DNA of 32,457 nucleotides from an uncultured Dyadobacter sp. (GCF_946482605.1 NZ_CAMLSE010000056.1:1-32457); one strand, 5' to 3'. Shown: positions 23,833-32,140, counted from the first letter of the stretch. Notes: generated from the sequence alone by a model not told the origin. Numbers and translations are program-made.

Positions 23833-24258
23833 TTAGCGGTCTGCATTCACAATAGCGACCGTCAGTCTGCTGATGCAAACCAATTTGTTTTCTTCATTGG
23901 TGATGCGGATGTCCCAGATATGGGTGGTCCGGCCTACGTGTATGGGCCTGACCGTCCCGTAGACATAGCCTTCTTTCACCGACCTGAGATGGTTCGCGTT
24001 GATTTCAAGTCCCACCGCATGCTTGTTTTCGGATTCGGGAATGCAAAGGAAAGAGGCGATGCTGCCCAGGGTTTCCGCCAGGACTACCGAAGCACCACCA
24101 TGCAGGATCCCGAAGGGCTGATGCGTCCTTTGATCCACCGGCATTCGCGCTGAAACATAATCCGTTCCGATTTCTGTGAACTCAATTCCGATATGGTGTG
24201 CAATGCTCTTACTTCCAAAAGCATGAAGCGAATCAAGGGTAGTGGTTTTAACAAACAT
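23833..24258 (-). CDS. menI: Hotdog-fold thioesterase, probable 1,4-dihydroxy-2-naphthoyl-CoA hydrolase
   Basis: This 141-residue hotdog thioesterase closely recalls E. coli YdiI/MenI: the segment MPVDQRTHQPFGILHGGASV and the following LAETLGS are near-identical to what I recall of that protein. The proposed catalytic Glu is E62, just after the HGG loop (53-55), and the NANHL segment fits the family. MenI frees 1,4-dihydroxy-2-naphthoate from its CoA thioester in menaquinone synthesis. The gene lies 48 bases upstream of menF on the same strand, which supports this role. A more general acyl-CoA thioesterase is the alternative. Confidence 0.85.
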   Translation of the reverse strand: MFVKTTTLDSLHAFGSKSIAHHIGIEFTEIGTDYVSARMPVDQRTHQPFGILHGGASVVLAETLGSIASFLCIPESENKHAVGLEINANHLRSVKEGYVYGTVRPIHVGRTTHIWDIRITNEENKLVCISRLTVAIVNADR

Positions 24259-24272
24259 ATCTAAAAAATGTA

Positions 24273-24280
24273 TAAATTTG
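24273..24280 (+). promoter_or_regulatory. Candidate -7 element of the histidine phosphatase gene
   Basis: TAAATTTG matches TAnnTTTG, in the divergent gap between menI and the phosphatase gene. No TTG is present at the normal distance. The sequence GTATAAAT (24270-24277) across it repeats the left arm of the dyad at 25020-25054. Confidence 0.35.
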
Positions 24281-24343
24281 TATTGGCTTTACGGAGAGAA
24301 AACAAGGTATTTGCAAATTTTATATTTAAATTATCCTATTATT

Positions 24344-24988
24344 TTGAAAAGAAAATCGATATACCTCATTCGCCACGGTGAAACCGATTTTAATCGCAGG
24401 GGAGTAGTACAGGGAAGTGGTGTAGATTCCTTGCTGAATGAATGGGGAGAAGCGCAGGCCGCAGCTTTTTTTAGTGCTTATCAACATGTCCCTTTTGACA
24501 AAATTTATACCTCTGATTTAAAGCGAACACAGCAAACTGTCCGTGGGTTCATCAGGCGCGGAATACCGCATGAGAGCTACTCCGGGTTGAACGAAATTTC
24601 GTGGGGAGTCAGAGAGGGACGCGAACCCAACACGGGTGACAATAATTATTATCGGGAGCTGGTCAATGCATGGAAAGACGGTCATGTTGAGCTTGCCGCC
24701 GAAGAAGGCGAAAGCCCTGTTGACGTAAGAGAACGCCAGATCCCCGTAATCGACACGATTTTGTCCCGCCCGCACGAAAGAAATATCCTCATCGCCATGC
24801 ACGGACGGGCAATGCGTGTGCTGCTAACTACACTTTTTGATCAGCCGTTGGTCAAAATGGATGATTACGAGCACAGTAATCTGTGTCTTTACAAAATCAA
24901 TTATTCCTACGACACCCAGCAGTTCGAGCTGGAAGTTTCCAACGATATCACTCACCTGCTTTCCATCGAAATTCCGCAAACGATATAG
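24344..24988 (+). CDS. Histidine phosphatase superfamily protein
   Basis: This phosphoglycerate-mutase-like phosphatase uses a phosphohistidine intermediate. The catalytic RHGET is at residues 10-14 from the proposed start, and the second histidine is H153 (AMHGRAMR). SDLKRTQQT with R61 and E84 complete the phosphate pocket. The start is taken as TTG at 24344, since these proteins begin a few residues before RHG; longer in-frame readings add non-conserved sequence rich in Tyr and Leu. This gives 214 residues. The substrate is unknown; phosphoserine, alpha-ribazole phosphate and sugar phosphates are all served by the family. Confidence 0.85.
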   Translation: MKRKSIYLIRHGETDFNRRGVVQGSGVDSLLNEWGEAQAAAFFSAYQHVPFDKIYTSDLKRTQQTVRGFIRRGIPHESYSGLNEISWGVREGREPNTGDNNYYRELVNAWKDGHVELAAEEGESPVDVRERQIPVIDTILSRPHERNILIAMHGRAMRVLLTTLFDQPLVKMDDYEHSNLCLYKINYSYDTQQFELEVSNDITHLLSIEIPQTI

Positions 24989-25019
24989 TAGCCGTTTGTG
25001 TATATTCGTTTCCATTGGT

Positions 25020-25054
25020 GTATAAATGTACCCTTCGTGGGAGTGCATTTATAC
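25020..25054. promoter_or_regulatory. Dyad (possible operator) over the sensor-kinase promoter
   Basis: GTATAAATG (25020-25028) and CATTTATAC (25046-25054) are perfect inverted 9-mers with a 17-base middle that itself holds CCC-TTCGT-GGG. The right arm overlaps the -7 element TACATTTG at 25052-25059. There is no T run, so it is not a standard terminator. Confidence 0.6.
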
Positions 25055-25059
25055 ATTTG
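25052..25059 (+). promoter_or_regulatory. Candidate -7 element of the sensor kinase gene
   Basis: TACATTTG matches TAnnTTTG exactly. Transcription would begin near 25066, about 30 bases before the ATG at 25095. This argues against the in-frame ATG at 25026 as the start codon. Confidence 0.5.
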
Positions 25060-25094
25060 TGGCTTTTCCATATATCATCAGCGTTTCTAAGTTC

Positions 25095-26192
25095 ATGTCC
25101 AAAAAACGCATCTATTGGTCTCTGCAGATACTGGGCTGGACATTACTGATCATGTTCGAATACATTCCGTATGCATTGGAATACGGTTTCGAGATGAGGG
25201 AATTCTATACTGCACTGGCTAATATCCTCCTTGGGATTTGTCTCACACATGTATACAGGCTGGTCATCCGACGATGGAACTGGTCGTCGCTGCCGTTACC
25301 CAGGCTCGCTTTACGGGTAATCGGTTCGGTACTCTGGCTGGGGCTGATCATGGCCATGATCAATCAGCCCATGGACCGGGAAATCCTGGAACATAATTTG
25401 CTTAATCAGCCACTGGTCTTCTGGGGTTACTATGCCAACTGGTGCAAGAACCTGCTGGCCTGGATCTTGTCCTATACCGTTTATCATTACGTGGAGCAGA
25501 CGCGGCTGGCGAGTTATGAAAAGATCATGCTAAAAATGTCGATGCGGGAGGCTGAGGCAAAAGTGCTGCGTTCGCAACTTAATCCGCATTTTACATTCAA
25601 TGCACTGAACAGCATTCGCGCTCTGGTGTATGAGGATCCCAAGCGTGCGCAACTCAGCATTACACAGTTGTCGAATATACTCCGGAATTCGCTTCTCGCC
25701 GACCGGCGCAAGACCGTCGACTTACAGGAAGAGCTAAGGACGGTGGAGGACTATCTCGAATTGGAAAAGGTCAGGTATGAGGACCGCCTCTGTTACAGCA
25801 TAGCCACCAATCCACAGGCCATCTACTGGCAGGTACCTCCCATGATGTTGCAGACATTGGTCGAAAACGGTATCAAGCATGGCGTCGCCAAGCAAATGGG
25901 AGGTGGATTTATCGGGGTAAAATCGGAAATTGCCAATGAGTTGCTGGTCATTACGATCCACAATTCGGGTACCCTGGGTAATACGGAAGTGAATGTAAAT
26001 AACCTGGGCAATACCGAATCGGGTGGGGTTGGTTTAAAGAATACAGCAGAGCGACTTTCAATTTTATACGGAAAGGCGGCGACATTCAACATTTTTCAGG
26101 AGAAGGAGAATGTGGTTTGTTCCGAGATAAAAATCCCGATGTTATCGGAAGGGGTGATGATGGTAGGCGAGGGGTCCGAGAAAGCAAACTAA
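25095..26192 (+). CDS. LytS/YehU-type sensor histidine kinase
   Basis: This is the membrane sensor of a two-component system, 365 residues from the ATG at 25095. Four hydrophobic segments fill residues about 8-132, followed by the LytS-type kinase domain. The phospho-accepting histidine is H165 in SQLNPHFTFNALNS, and the ATP-binding N-box is LVENGIKHG with N258. The G-box is GGVGLKN (310-316). There is no obvious extracytoplasmic sensor domain, so the signal is probably sensed in the membrane. An unusual duplication, LGNTE at 294-298 and 304-308, lies in the ATP-lid loop. The matching LytTR regulator follows after 52 bases. Confidence 0.93.
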   Translation: MSKKRIYWSLQILGWTLLIMFEYIPYALEYGFEMREFYTALANILLGICLTHVYRLVIRRWNWSSLPLPRLALRVIGSVLWLGLIMAMINQPMDREILEHNLLNQPLVFWGYYANWCKNLLAWILSYTVYHYVEQTRLASYEKIMLKMSMREAEAKVLRSQLNPHFTFNALNSIRALVYEDPKRAQLSITQLSNILRNSLLADRRKTVDLQEELRTVEDYLELEKVRYEDRLCYSIATNPQAIYWQVPPMMLQTLVENGIKHGVAKQMGGGFIGVKSEIANELLVITIHNSGTLGNTEVNVNNLGNTESGGVGLKNTAERLSILYGKAATFNIFQEKENVVCSEIKIPMLSEGVMMVGEGSEKAN

Positions 26193-26244
26193 ACACCAAG
26201 ATTCATATACTTTCAATTTTTTATTCCTAACTGATCCATCCGCC

Positions 26245-26979
26245 ATGAGGACCTTAATTGTTGATGACGAGCGACTTGCACGCAACGAACTAAAAAGATT
26301 ACTTGAACCATACACTAAAATTGAAATAGTAGGGGAAGCCGCCAATGCTGAGGAAGCATTGAAACTCATCGAAGAGCAACAGCCTGAACTGCTTTTTCTG
26401 GACATTCAGATGCCTGGTAAAAACGGCTTTGAGTTGCTGTCTTCCATTGAAGGTAAGAGCCCGGAAGTGATTTTTACGACCGCTTACGACGAGTACGCCA
26501 TCAAAGCATTTGAATTTAATGCCCTGGACTATCTTTTGAAACCCATCGATACAGAACGGCTGAAAGAGACAATTCATCGCATAGAGGAAAATCAGGCTCA
26601 ACCCGAGGCGCCCACACACGCCAACGAACGTGCGGAGAAAGTACTGGGCGAAAGTGATCAGGTTTTTGTGAAGGATGGGGAAAAGTGCTGGTTTGTGAAG
26701 TTGGGAAAGATCAGGTTGTTCGAATCAATGGGCAATTACGTGCGTCTGCATTTCGACGACCAGAAACCTCTGGTATTAAAATCTCTCAATAATCTGGAAG
26801 AAAGACTCGACCCTAACACCTATTTCAGGGCCAACCGGAAGCATATCATCAACCTGCATTGGATCGAGAAGATCGAGCCATGGTTCAGCGGAGGTCTTTT
26901 GGTGACGCTGCAAGGTGGGGACAAAATCGAGATCTCACGCCGTCAAGCCATTCGTTTCAAAGAGCTGATGAGTTTGTAA
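26245..26979 (+). CDS. LytTR-family response regulator
   Basis: This is a DNA-binding response regulator of 244 residues. The receiver domain occupies residues about 1-115, with acidic residues DD at 7-8, phospho-acceptor D53 (LFLDIQMPG), T79 and K99 (LLKPID). After a short linker comes the LytTR domain (about 135-240), with the typical ESMGNYVRLHF strand and the ANRKHIINLHWIEKI core. It is paired with the LytS-type kinase upstream and is probably co-transcribed with it. LytTR regulators usually bind imperfect direct repeats; no such site was convincingly found here. Confidence 0.95.
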   Translation: MRTLIVDDERLARNELKRLLEPYTKIEIVGEAANAEEALKLIEEQQPELLFLDIQMPGKNGFELLSSIEGKSPEVIFTTAYDEYAIKAFEFNALDYLLKPIDTERLKETIHRIEENQAQPEAPTHANERAEKVLGESDQVFVKDGEKCWFVKLGKIRLFESMGNYVRLHFDDQKPLVLKSLNNLEERLDPNTYFRANRKHIINLHWIEKIEPWFSGGLLVTLQGGDKIEISRRQAIRFKELMSL

Positions 26980-27007
26980 TAGCTTATATATCAACGTTAT
27001 TATAGGA

Positions 27008-27826
27008 ATGCGTATGTGGAAGAGTATTGTAGCATTGTCGATGGGCGCATTGATGTGCTGGTCTTGTGGTCAGTCATCGAACAATGAAGACGCATCCGGT
27101 GTAAGCGCCTTTCGGGATGGCAGCGTGCAGAAAACGGAATTTGGAAGCTGCGACACCGTGACCAACAAGGGCGTAGCGGTGGCACTGAGCATTTGGGAGC
27201 CATCGGACTCCGGTGCGGTGGCGAAAAAAATACGTGGGATCCTGACTGAGAAAATCATCAGCAGGTTGAATTCTTATGCCGACTCGGCCAGTATCGCTGC
27301 ACATCCGGAAGCTACCAAAAGTGCGAAGGCGGCCTTTGAAGTTTTTGAAAAAAATTACAACGATTTCAGAAAGGATTTTCCGGAAGCACCCGGATGCTGG
27401 CAGGTGGAGCTGAGCGGAGATACCGTTATGACGACTGCAAAAGTACTTTTTTATGAGCTGGGGCATTACGCTTTTACCGGCGGTGCGCATCCCAATAGTT
27501 TTACTTCGTTTCATGCTTTTGACGGAAAAACGGGAGTAGAAGTGGAAATGAAAGATTTTGTGGTCGATTCGGTGGCTTTACTGAAAGTGGTTGAAAAGAA
27601 GTTTCGGGAAGTTGAGAAACTAGCCCCTGAGGCTGACCTGGAAGCAGCTGGATATTTTCTTCAGAATCACCACTTTTTTGTTCCGGCGAATTACGTTTTT
27701 ACGCCGCAGGGCGTCCTTTTCTATTACAATCCTTACGAAATAGCGGCTTACGTCCGGGGCGCGATCGAGTTTACAATTCCATACGCAGCGTTGGAGGGGA
27801 TCGTGAAAAAAGACGCGGTATTTTGA
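27008..27826 (+). CDS. DUF3298/RsiV-like lipoprotein
   Basis: This exported protein of 272 residues has a signal peptide and a probable lipid-anchor cysteine (C20 in CWSCGQSS). A DUF4163-like N-terminal part is followed by the DUF3298 domain, recognised by YAFTGGAHPNSF and FDGKTGVEVEMKDFV. The same domain pair is the extracytoplasmic part of the anti-sigma factor RsiV, which binds lysozyme, but here there is no cytoplasmic anti-sigma segment. It starts 28 bases after the response-regulator gene and may be the last gene of that unit. Its stop codon touches that of the converging radC gene with no space between. Confidence 0.82.
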   Translation: MRMWKSIVALSMGALMCWSCGQSSNNEDASGVSAFRDGSVQKTEFGSCDTVTNKGVAVALSIWEPSDSGAVAKKIRGILTEKIISRLNSYADSASIAAHPEATKSAKAAFEVFEKNYNDFRKDFPEAPGCWQVELSGDTVMTTAKVLFYELGHYAFTGGAHPNSFTSFHAFDGKTGVEVEMKDFVVDSVALLKVVEKKFREVEKLAPEADLEAAGYFLQNHHFFVPANYVFTPQGVLFYYNPYEIAAYVRGAIEFTIPYAALEGIVKKDAVF

Positions 27827-28531
27827 TCATATCTCACCGGAATCCAGAAAACTATAATATCCTTCGTCGGTAAAGATCATGTGATCCAGAACAGGCAGGT
27901 CGAGCATTCGGCCTGCTTCTTTTATTTGTTCGGTGAGAAGCCGGTCGGCCAGGCTGGGTACGAGCTGGCCCGATGGGTGGTTGTGGACCAGTATCAATGA
28001 GCTGGCCATGTGATCGAGGGCCAGTTTGAAAATCATTTTAATATCGGTTGCGGTGCCGGAGATTCCGCCCACACTTACCTGTATGGCACGCATAAAGAAA
28101 TTGCCGCGATTGAGAAGTATAATCCAGAATTCTTCATGGACTTTGTCCATCAGGTAGGGACGCATGGTTTCATACACCAATACGGATTGATTGATTTTTT
28201 GCTTTTGATACGGGATGATTTCGCTTCTGCGACGGCCAAGTTCCAGTGCTGCAAGAATGGTAATGGCCTTGGCTTCCCCCATTCCCTTCATCTTGGTAAG
28301 GTCCTTAACGTTCAGTTTTGCGAGCTCGTTGATGTTATTGCCCACAGAAGCCATCAGCATTTTGGCCAGGTCTACGGCTGTCATTTCCGGCGTCCCCGCC
28401 CGGATCAGGATGGCCATGAGTTCGGAGTCCGAGCAGGAGGATCGCCCTTTGTTCACAAACTTTTCGCGGGGCTTATCGTCATCATTCCAATTGATGATCA
28501 CCTTCGGATTGTCACTCTTTTTTCTGGACAT
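27827..28531 (-). CDS. radC: RadC-family JAB-domain protein
   Basis: This 234-residue protein combines an N-terminal helix-hairpin-helix region (residues about 20-100, with KMKGMGEAKA) and a C-terminal JAB/MPN domain. The metal-site pattern is present: E133/E134 (VHEEFW), H183 and H185 (HNHPSG) and D196. The family was named for a supposed DNA-repair role that has since been questioned, so the function remains open. It has the full usual length and appears intact. The stop codons of radC and the DUF3298 gene are adjacent and together form TGATCA. Confidence 0.92.
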   Translation of the reverse strand: MSRKKSDNPKVIINWNDDDKPREKFVNKGRSSCSDSELMAILIRAGTPEMTAVDLAKMLMASVGNNINELAKLNVKDLTKMKGMGEAKAITILAALELGRRRSEIIPYQKQKINQSVLVYETMRPYLMDKVHEEFWIILLNRGNFFMRAIQVSVGGISGTATDIKMIFKLALDHMASSLILVHNHPSGQLVPSLADRLLTEQIKEAGRMLDLPVLDHMIFTDEGYYSFLDSGEI

Positions 28532-28592
28532 GTACAGGACACAGTATAGCTCTGTATTCTTATACGTCGAAAACCTGCATTGGTAACGATTT

Positions 28593-30110
28593 TCACTTTC
28601 CGAGTTCTGTCAGTGCGGCACGTGCTTTATTGTCAATGCTGTTCTTGTATTCGTGTTTTTTGAAAGATATGGCTTTATTGAAATAAAATGCAGCCTTTTG
28701 ATTATCAGTCTTTTCCTGGTAAATGTACCCCATCTGCAGGGCTGAGGATGCTGCGAATGAGGTTGCCTCCGGATCGCTTTGCCCCAGGTGAATGGCTCGT
28801 TCGTAGAATGCAATAGACTCATTGATACGACTCGATTTTTGCAGGATTCGTGCCATTCGATAATTGAACTCGGCTTTTTCGTAGATACTGCTGAAATTTT
28901 TTTCGGAAGTGGTCTTCATCAGATCCAATGCCTTTTGCTGATAGCCTCCATCGGATGCATATCTGGCTTTGTACAACACCTTTTGCTGGTGACCAATCTT
29001 TCCCGCTAAAAATTCCCGGGCTATTCTTTCCGCGAATTGGTCAGCTTCAACGATCGTGCTGCCCGTTTGGGTGACTTTTTTGATAAAACCAATGGCTTCC
29101 TCGTCATGGCCGGCCAGCCAGCGATTCAGGAACAACTTAAAATTACTGTCCTTGATGTAATTGAAACCGGAATACTGTTTGAGAAATAGGGTATAAAACT
29201 CAAAGGATGCATCGTAGGAGCCGTTTTGTAGTGCAATCTCGCCACGCAGATAGTTAAGGAAAGGGAACGGCATGTAAGACGGACCGCCAGGTGCGTCGGC
29301 CAGGTAGGGTGAGGCCTCGTCGCTCCGGTTTTCCTTCATGAGTACCGTTGTGGCGAAGAAATGCAGGAGAAGGTTATCGGGCTGCTCATGCGGCCATTGC
29401 CGGATGCGGCGCTGCTGCTCGGGACTGAGATGTAATGTATAGGCATGCAAAAGCAGGTCGATCAGCTCGGCCTCCTGTCTGAAAAACGGCTCTTCGCGCT
29501 CCACTTTTCTGAGTTCCTGGATGCCCTGGGCGATGTTTCCACGCATTCCGAGAAACTTCGCGATCCAGGTGTAATTTTCCGGAATCGAACCGATCAGTAC
29601 ATGCATGAGTCCGAGCGATTTGAGCGTCGGAACGAATGCCGGGAATTTTTTCCGGTTTTCTTCCAGTAATTTATAGGCTTTGATAATGTCCCAGGAACCG
29701 CTCACTTCATTCCCGAACTTCAACTTCGCGAAAGCGGAATGCAGACGGATATCTGCCTGAAATAGCCTCTTATAGGGCGATTTTTCCGATAGTTTACCCA
29801 CCATAGCCAGTCTTTTATCCTGTTGCTGCGTGAACAGTTTGTAGCGGCTCCGGTCTTCGGAAATCAGCAGGTAATGCAGGTCTGCGTAACTGTCGAGGTA
29901 GGATATGAATGGATTTTCGGGTTTTGCAGCTCTTTCGTCATCAATCAAATTCCGCGCAGCGGGTAACCGGAGCTTTTGAATTTCGAAGTAAGCCTTTTGC
30001 AGTTTAGGGGAAAATATTATGTCGTTCTGATTTTCTTCGGCTTGGATAGAAGTGCAGTGAAAAAATAGCATGAGGACGCCGGTAAACAGCCGGACGGCGA
30101 GCCACTTCAT
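28593..30110 (-). CDS. Secreted tetratricopeptide-like repeat protein
   Basis: This is an exported helical-repeat protein of 505 residues from the ATG at 30110, with a signal peptide ending near TSIQAEE. TPR-like helices are clear in the C-terminal part (EKAEFNYRMARILQKSSRIN, and ALQMGYIYQEKTDNQKAAFY) and degenerate in the middle. ATGs at 30134 and 30131 (beginning MMGKTNAEMKW) are possible alternatives with a longer N-region. A frame running back to 30236 was rejected because it passes through the terminator and into the upstream gene. No enzymatic motif is seen; a scaffolding or assembly role in the periplasm is the most one can say. Confidence 0.8.
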   Translation of the reverse strand: MKWLAVRLFTGVLMLFFHCTSIQAEENQNDIIFSPKLQKAYFEIQKLRLPAARNLIDDERAAKPENPFISYLDSYADLHYLLISEDRSRYKLFTQQQDKRLAMVGKLSEKSPYKRLFQADIRLHSAFAKLKFGNEVSGSWDIIKAYKLLEENRKKFPAFVPTLKSLGLMHVLIGSIPENYTWIAKFLGMRGNIAQGIQELRKVEREEPFFRQEAELIDLLLHAYTLHLSPEQQRRIRQWPHEQPDNLLLHFFATTVLMKENRSDEASPYLADAPGGPSYMPFPFLNYLRGEIALQNGSYDASFEFYTLFLKQYSGFNYIKDSNFKLFLNRWLAGHDEEAIGFIKKVTQTGSTIVEADQFAERIAREFLAGKIGHQQKVLYKARYASDGGYQQKALDLMKTTSEKNFSSIYEKAEFNYRMARILQKSSRINESIAFYERAIHLGQSDPEATSFAASSALQMGYIYQEKTDNQKAAFYFNKAISFKKHEYKNSIDNKARAALTELGK

Positions 30111-30141
30111 TTCAGCATTGGTTTTTCCCATCATAACGACA

Positions 30142-30171
30142 TAAAAAAAGGTTGTCCGGATAAGACAACCT
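30142..30171 (-). terminator. Strong terminator after the zinc-ribbon protein gene
   Basis: On the minus strand AGGTTGTC, a 7-base loop, GACAACCT and a run of T follow one another (plus-strand arms 30149-30156 and 30164-30171). It lies 21 bases past the zinc-ribbon gene stop and only 8 to 32 bases ahead of the possible starts of the repeat-protein gene. Confidence 0.9.
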
Positions 30172-30192
30172 CTCAAATTACTATGGATAATC

Positions 30193-30939
30193 TTAGCGAC
30201 GCTGGTGAACAGGTTGTACGCTTTCAACATCGGCAAGGATACGTCCGCAATGCTCGCAAACGATCAGTTTCTTACGTTCGCGAATATCGGCCTGGCGTTG
30301 AGGCGGAACAATGCTGAAACAACCTCCGCAAGCGCCACGTGATACGTGCACGACAGCTAATCCATTCAGCGAATTGTCACGGATTTTCTGATATGATTTC
30401 AGTAAACGATCTTCAATTTTCTTAATATGCTTTTCTCTCTCCGCGATCAAAGCTTTTTCTTCTGATTCGCTTTCGCCGGTAATCACAGAAAGCTCGTTTT
30501 TCTTGGCTTTCAGGTCTTCGTTTCTTTCGTTCAGAATGGATTCCGCACGATTGGCGTCTTCTTCGATGAGGCGGATGCGGGCTTTGGCTTCGTTGATCTT
30601 CTTGTCGGCCAACTGCATATCAAGTTCCTGCAATTCTATTTCTTTGGTGATGGCGTCGTATTCGCGGTTATTGCGGACATTCATCTGCTGATCTTTGTAT
30701 TTCTTGATCAGTTTTTCACCTTCTTTCTGCGCATTTTTGAAATTGTCGATCTCTGAGTTCAGATTGGCAATTTCACTTTTGAATTTTCCTAAACGCGTTT
30801 CGAAGCCAACAATCTCGTCTTCCAGGTCCCTTACTTCTTCCGGAAGGTCCCCGCGGGTTTTTAGTATTTCGTCAAGGCTTGAATCGATTTCCTGAAGTTT
30901 CAGGAGAGCATCTAGTTTTTGTGCGATTGTGTTTTCCAT
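30193..30939 (-). CDS. C4 zinc-ribbon coiled-coil protein (HP0958/CdsZ-like)
   Basis: This 248-residue protein has a long antiparallel coiled coil (residues about 5-185) and a C-terminal zinc ribbon with C204-GG-C207 and C228-EH-C231. This is the C4-type zinc-ribbon family whose Helicobacter member HP0958 binds RNA and the flagellar sigma factor. The Bacteroidota function is not established; nucleic-acid binding is likely given the basic residues between the cysteine pairs. It lies downstream of the Nif3-like gene (100 bases), a pairing I recall as common in Bacteroidota, and it ends at a strong terminator. Confidence 0.9.
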   Translation of the reverse strand: MENTIAQKLDALLKLQEIDSSLDEILKTRGDLPEEVRDLEDEIVGFETRLGKFKSEIANLNSEIDNFKNAQKEGEKLIKKYKDQQMNVRNNREYDAITKEIELQELDMQLADKKINEAKARIRLIEEDANRAESILNERNEDLKAKKNELSVITGESESEEKALIAEREKHIKKIEDRLLKSYQKIRDNSLNGLAVVHVSRGACGGCFSIVPPQRQADIRERKKLIVCEHCGRILADVESVQPVHQRR

Positions 30940-31039
30940 GTATGTCTTTTATGGACTTGTTTCAATGCTTGAAATGTGAAGGTAGTCAGCCCTAGTTTGA
31001 ACAGATGATCAGACAAACAACTTGGTAAAATCGCTTTTT

Positions 31040-32140
31040 TTAAACAAAGTACCGAACCGGATTGGTACTGACTTCTGACAAACAGAGTGCGAAATTACTA
31101 AATTTTCGGGATATATAGTTATATAATAAATTTTTCGTAAAGACTTCACTTTCGTAATGTCCTATATCACAGATCATAATGCGCCCCTCTGCATCAAAAA
31201 ATTCGTGATACTTATAATCTGCCGTAATGTAGGCATCAGCGCCTGAGCTGAGCGCATTACGCAGCAAGAAGCTTCCTGCGCCGCCGCACACGGCGACACG
31301 CCGGGTGGGTTTGCCGGTGGGCTCGGTGTATTTAACCACTTTCGCTTCCATTCGTTCCCTCAGATAATGGAGGAAATCATTAGTTTCCATGGCTTCGGGT
31401 AGTTCTCCGATGGCACCTGCGCCCACTTCCTGCGTTTCATTTTCAAGTGCCGAGAGGTAATATGCGACTTCCTCATAGGGATGCGAGCTTTTGAGGGCAT
31501 GCAATACTTTCTCCTGTAAATGCGCGGGAAGCATTACTTCCACACGATGCTCCTCTACGGTTTCCAGCTTTCCCTGTTCGCCGATGACAGGATGAGCGCC
31601 TGCTCCCGGAAGAAAGGTGCCCAGTCCTTCGGTACGGAAGCTGCATTGTTGGTAATCTCCGATTCTACCAGCTCCTGCCTCAAACAGGGCGTCCATCACT
31701 GACTGAGTATGGCTCACGGGGCAGAAGAAAGCCAGTTTGGTGAGCAGCCGTTTTTTAGGTGCGAGGATTTTCAGGTTTCTTAGCCCCAGCCTTTCGGCGA
31801 TCTGCCAGTTGACTCCCCCGACGACATGGTCGAGATTGGTATGGGTGGCATATAGAGCGATGTCGTTTTTAATGGCCTTAATGACGGTTCGTTCAACGTA
31901 GTTCTTGCCATTAAGCTTTTTGAGGCCTTTGAAGATGATCGGGTGGTGTGCCACAATCAGGTTGCACCGCTTTTGGATCGCTTCATCAACGACCTCCTCG
32001 GTAATGTCGAGGGTGAAGAGGACCCCTGTAACAGGCGTGTCGGGAGATCCGACCAGTAATCCGGCGTTATCATAATCCTCCTGATATGACAAAGGGGCTA
32101 ATTTTTCGAGTTCAGTTAAGATCGCCTTAATTATTATCAT
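31040..32140 (-). CDS. Nif3-like dinuclear metal centre protein
   Basis: This NIF3/YbgI family protein has 366 residues from the ATG at 32140. The metal-binding motifs are visible: AHHPIIF near the N-terminus, THTNLDH, and the C-terminal GHYESE. A central PII/CutA-like insertion (residues about 135-240) explains the length of about 370, as in other long Nif3 forms. Proposed roles include GTP cyclohydrolase I type 2 activity, but the function is not settled. I chose the ATG at 32140 over a TTG six codons earlier. It is probably co-transcribed with the zinc-ribbon gene. Confidence 0.92.
   Translation of the reverse strand: MIIIKAILTELEKLAPLSYQEDYDNAGLLVGSPDTPVTGVLFTLDITEEVVDEAIQKRCNLIVAHHPIIFKGLKKLNGKNYVERTVIKAIKNDIALYATHTNLDHVVGGVNWQIAERLGLRNLKILAPKKRLLTKLAFFCPVSHTQSVMDALFEAGAGRIGDYQQCSFRTEGLGTFLPGAGAHPVIGEQGKLETVEEHRVEVMLPAHLQEKVLHALKSSHPYEEVAYYLSALENETQEVGAGAIGELPEAMETNDFLHYLRERMEAKVVKYTEPTGKPTRRVAVCGGAGSFLLRNALSSGADAYITADYKYHEFFDAEGRIMICDIGHYESEVFTKNLLYNYISRKFSNFALCLSEVSTNPVRYFV

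Noticed and set aside
25026..25094. Earlier ATG for the sensor kinase at 25026
   Set aside because: It lies within the dyad and upstream of the -7 element, so it would not be in the transcript expected from that promoter; the added residues are not family-like.
30111..30236. N-terminal extension of the repeat-protein gene back to 30236
   Set aside because: It would run through the zinc-ribbon gene terminator, overlap that gene's end and bury the signal peptide.
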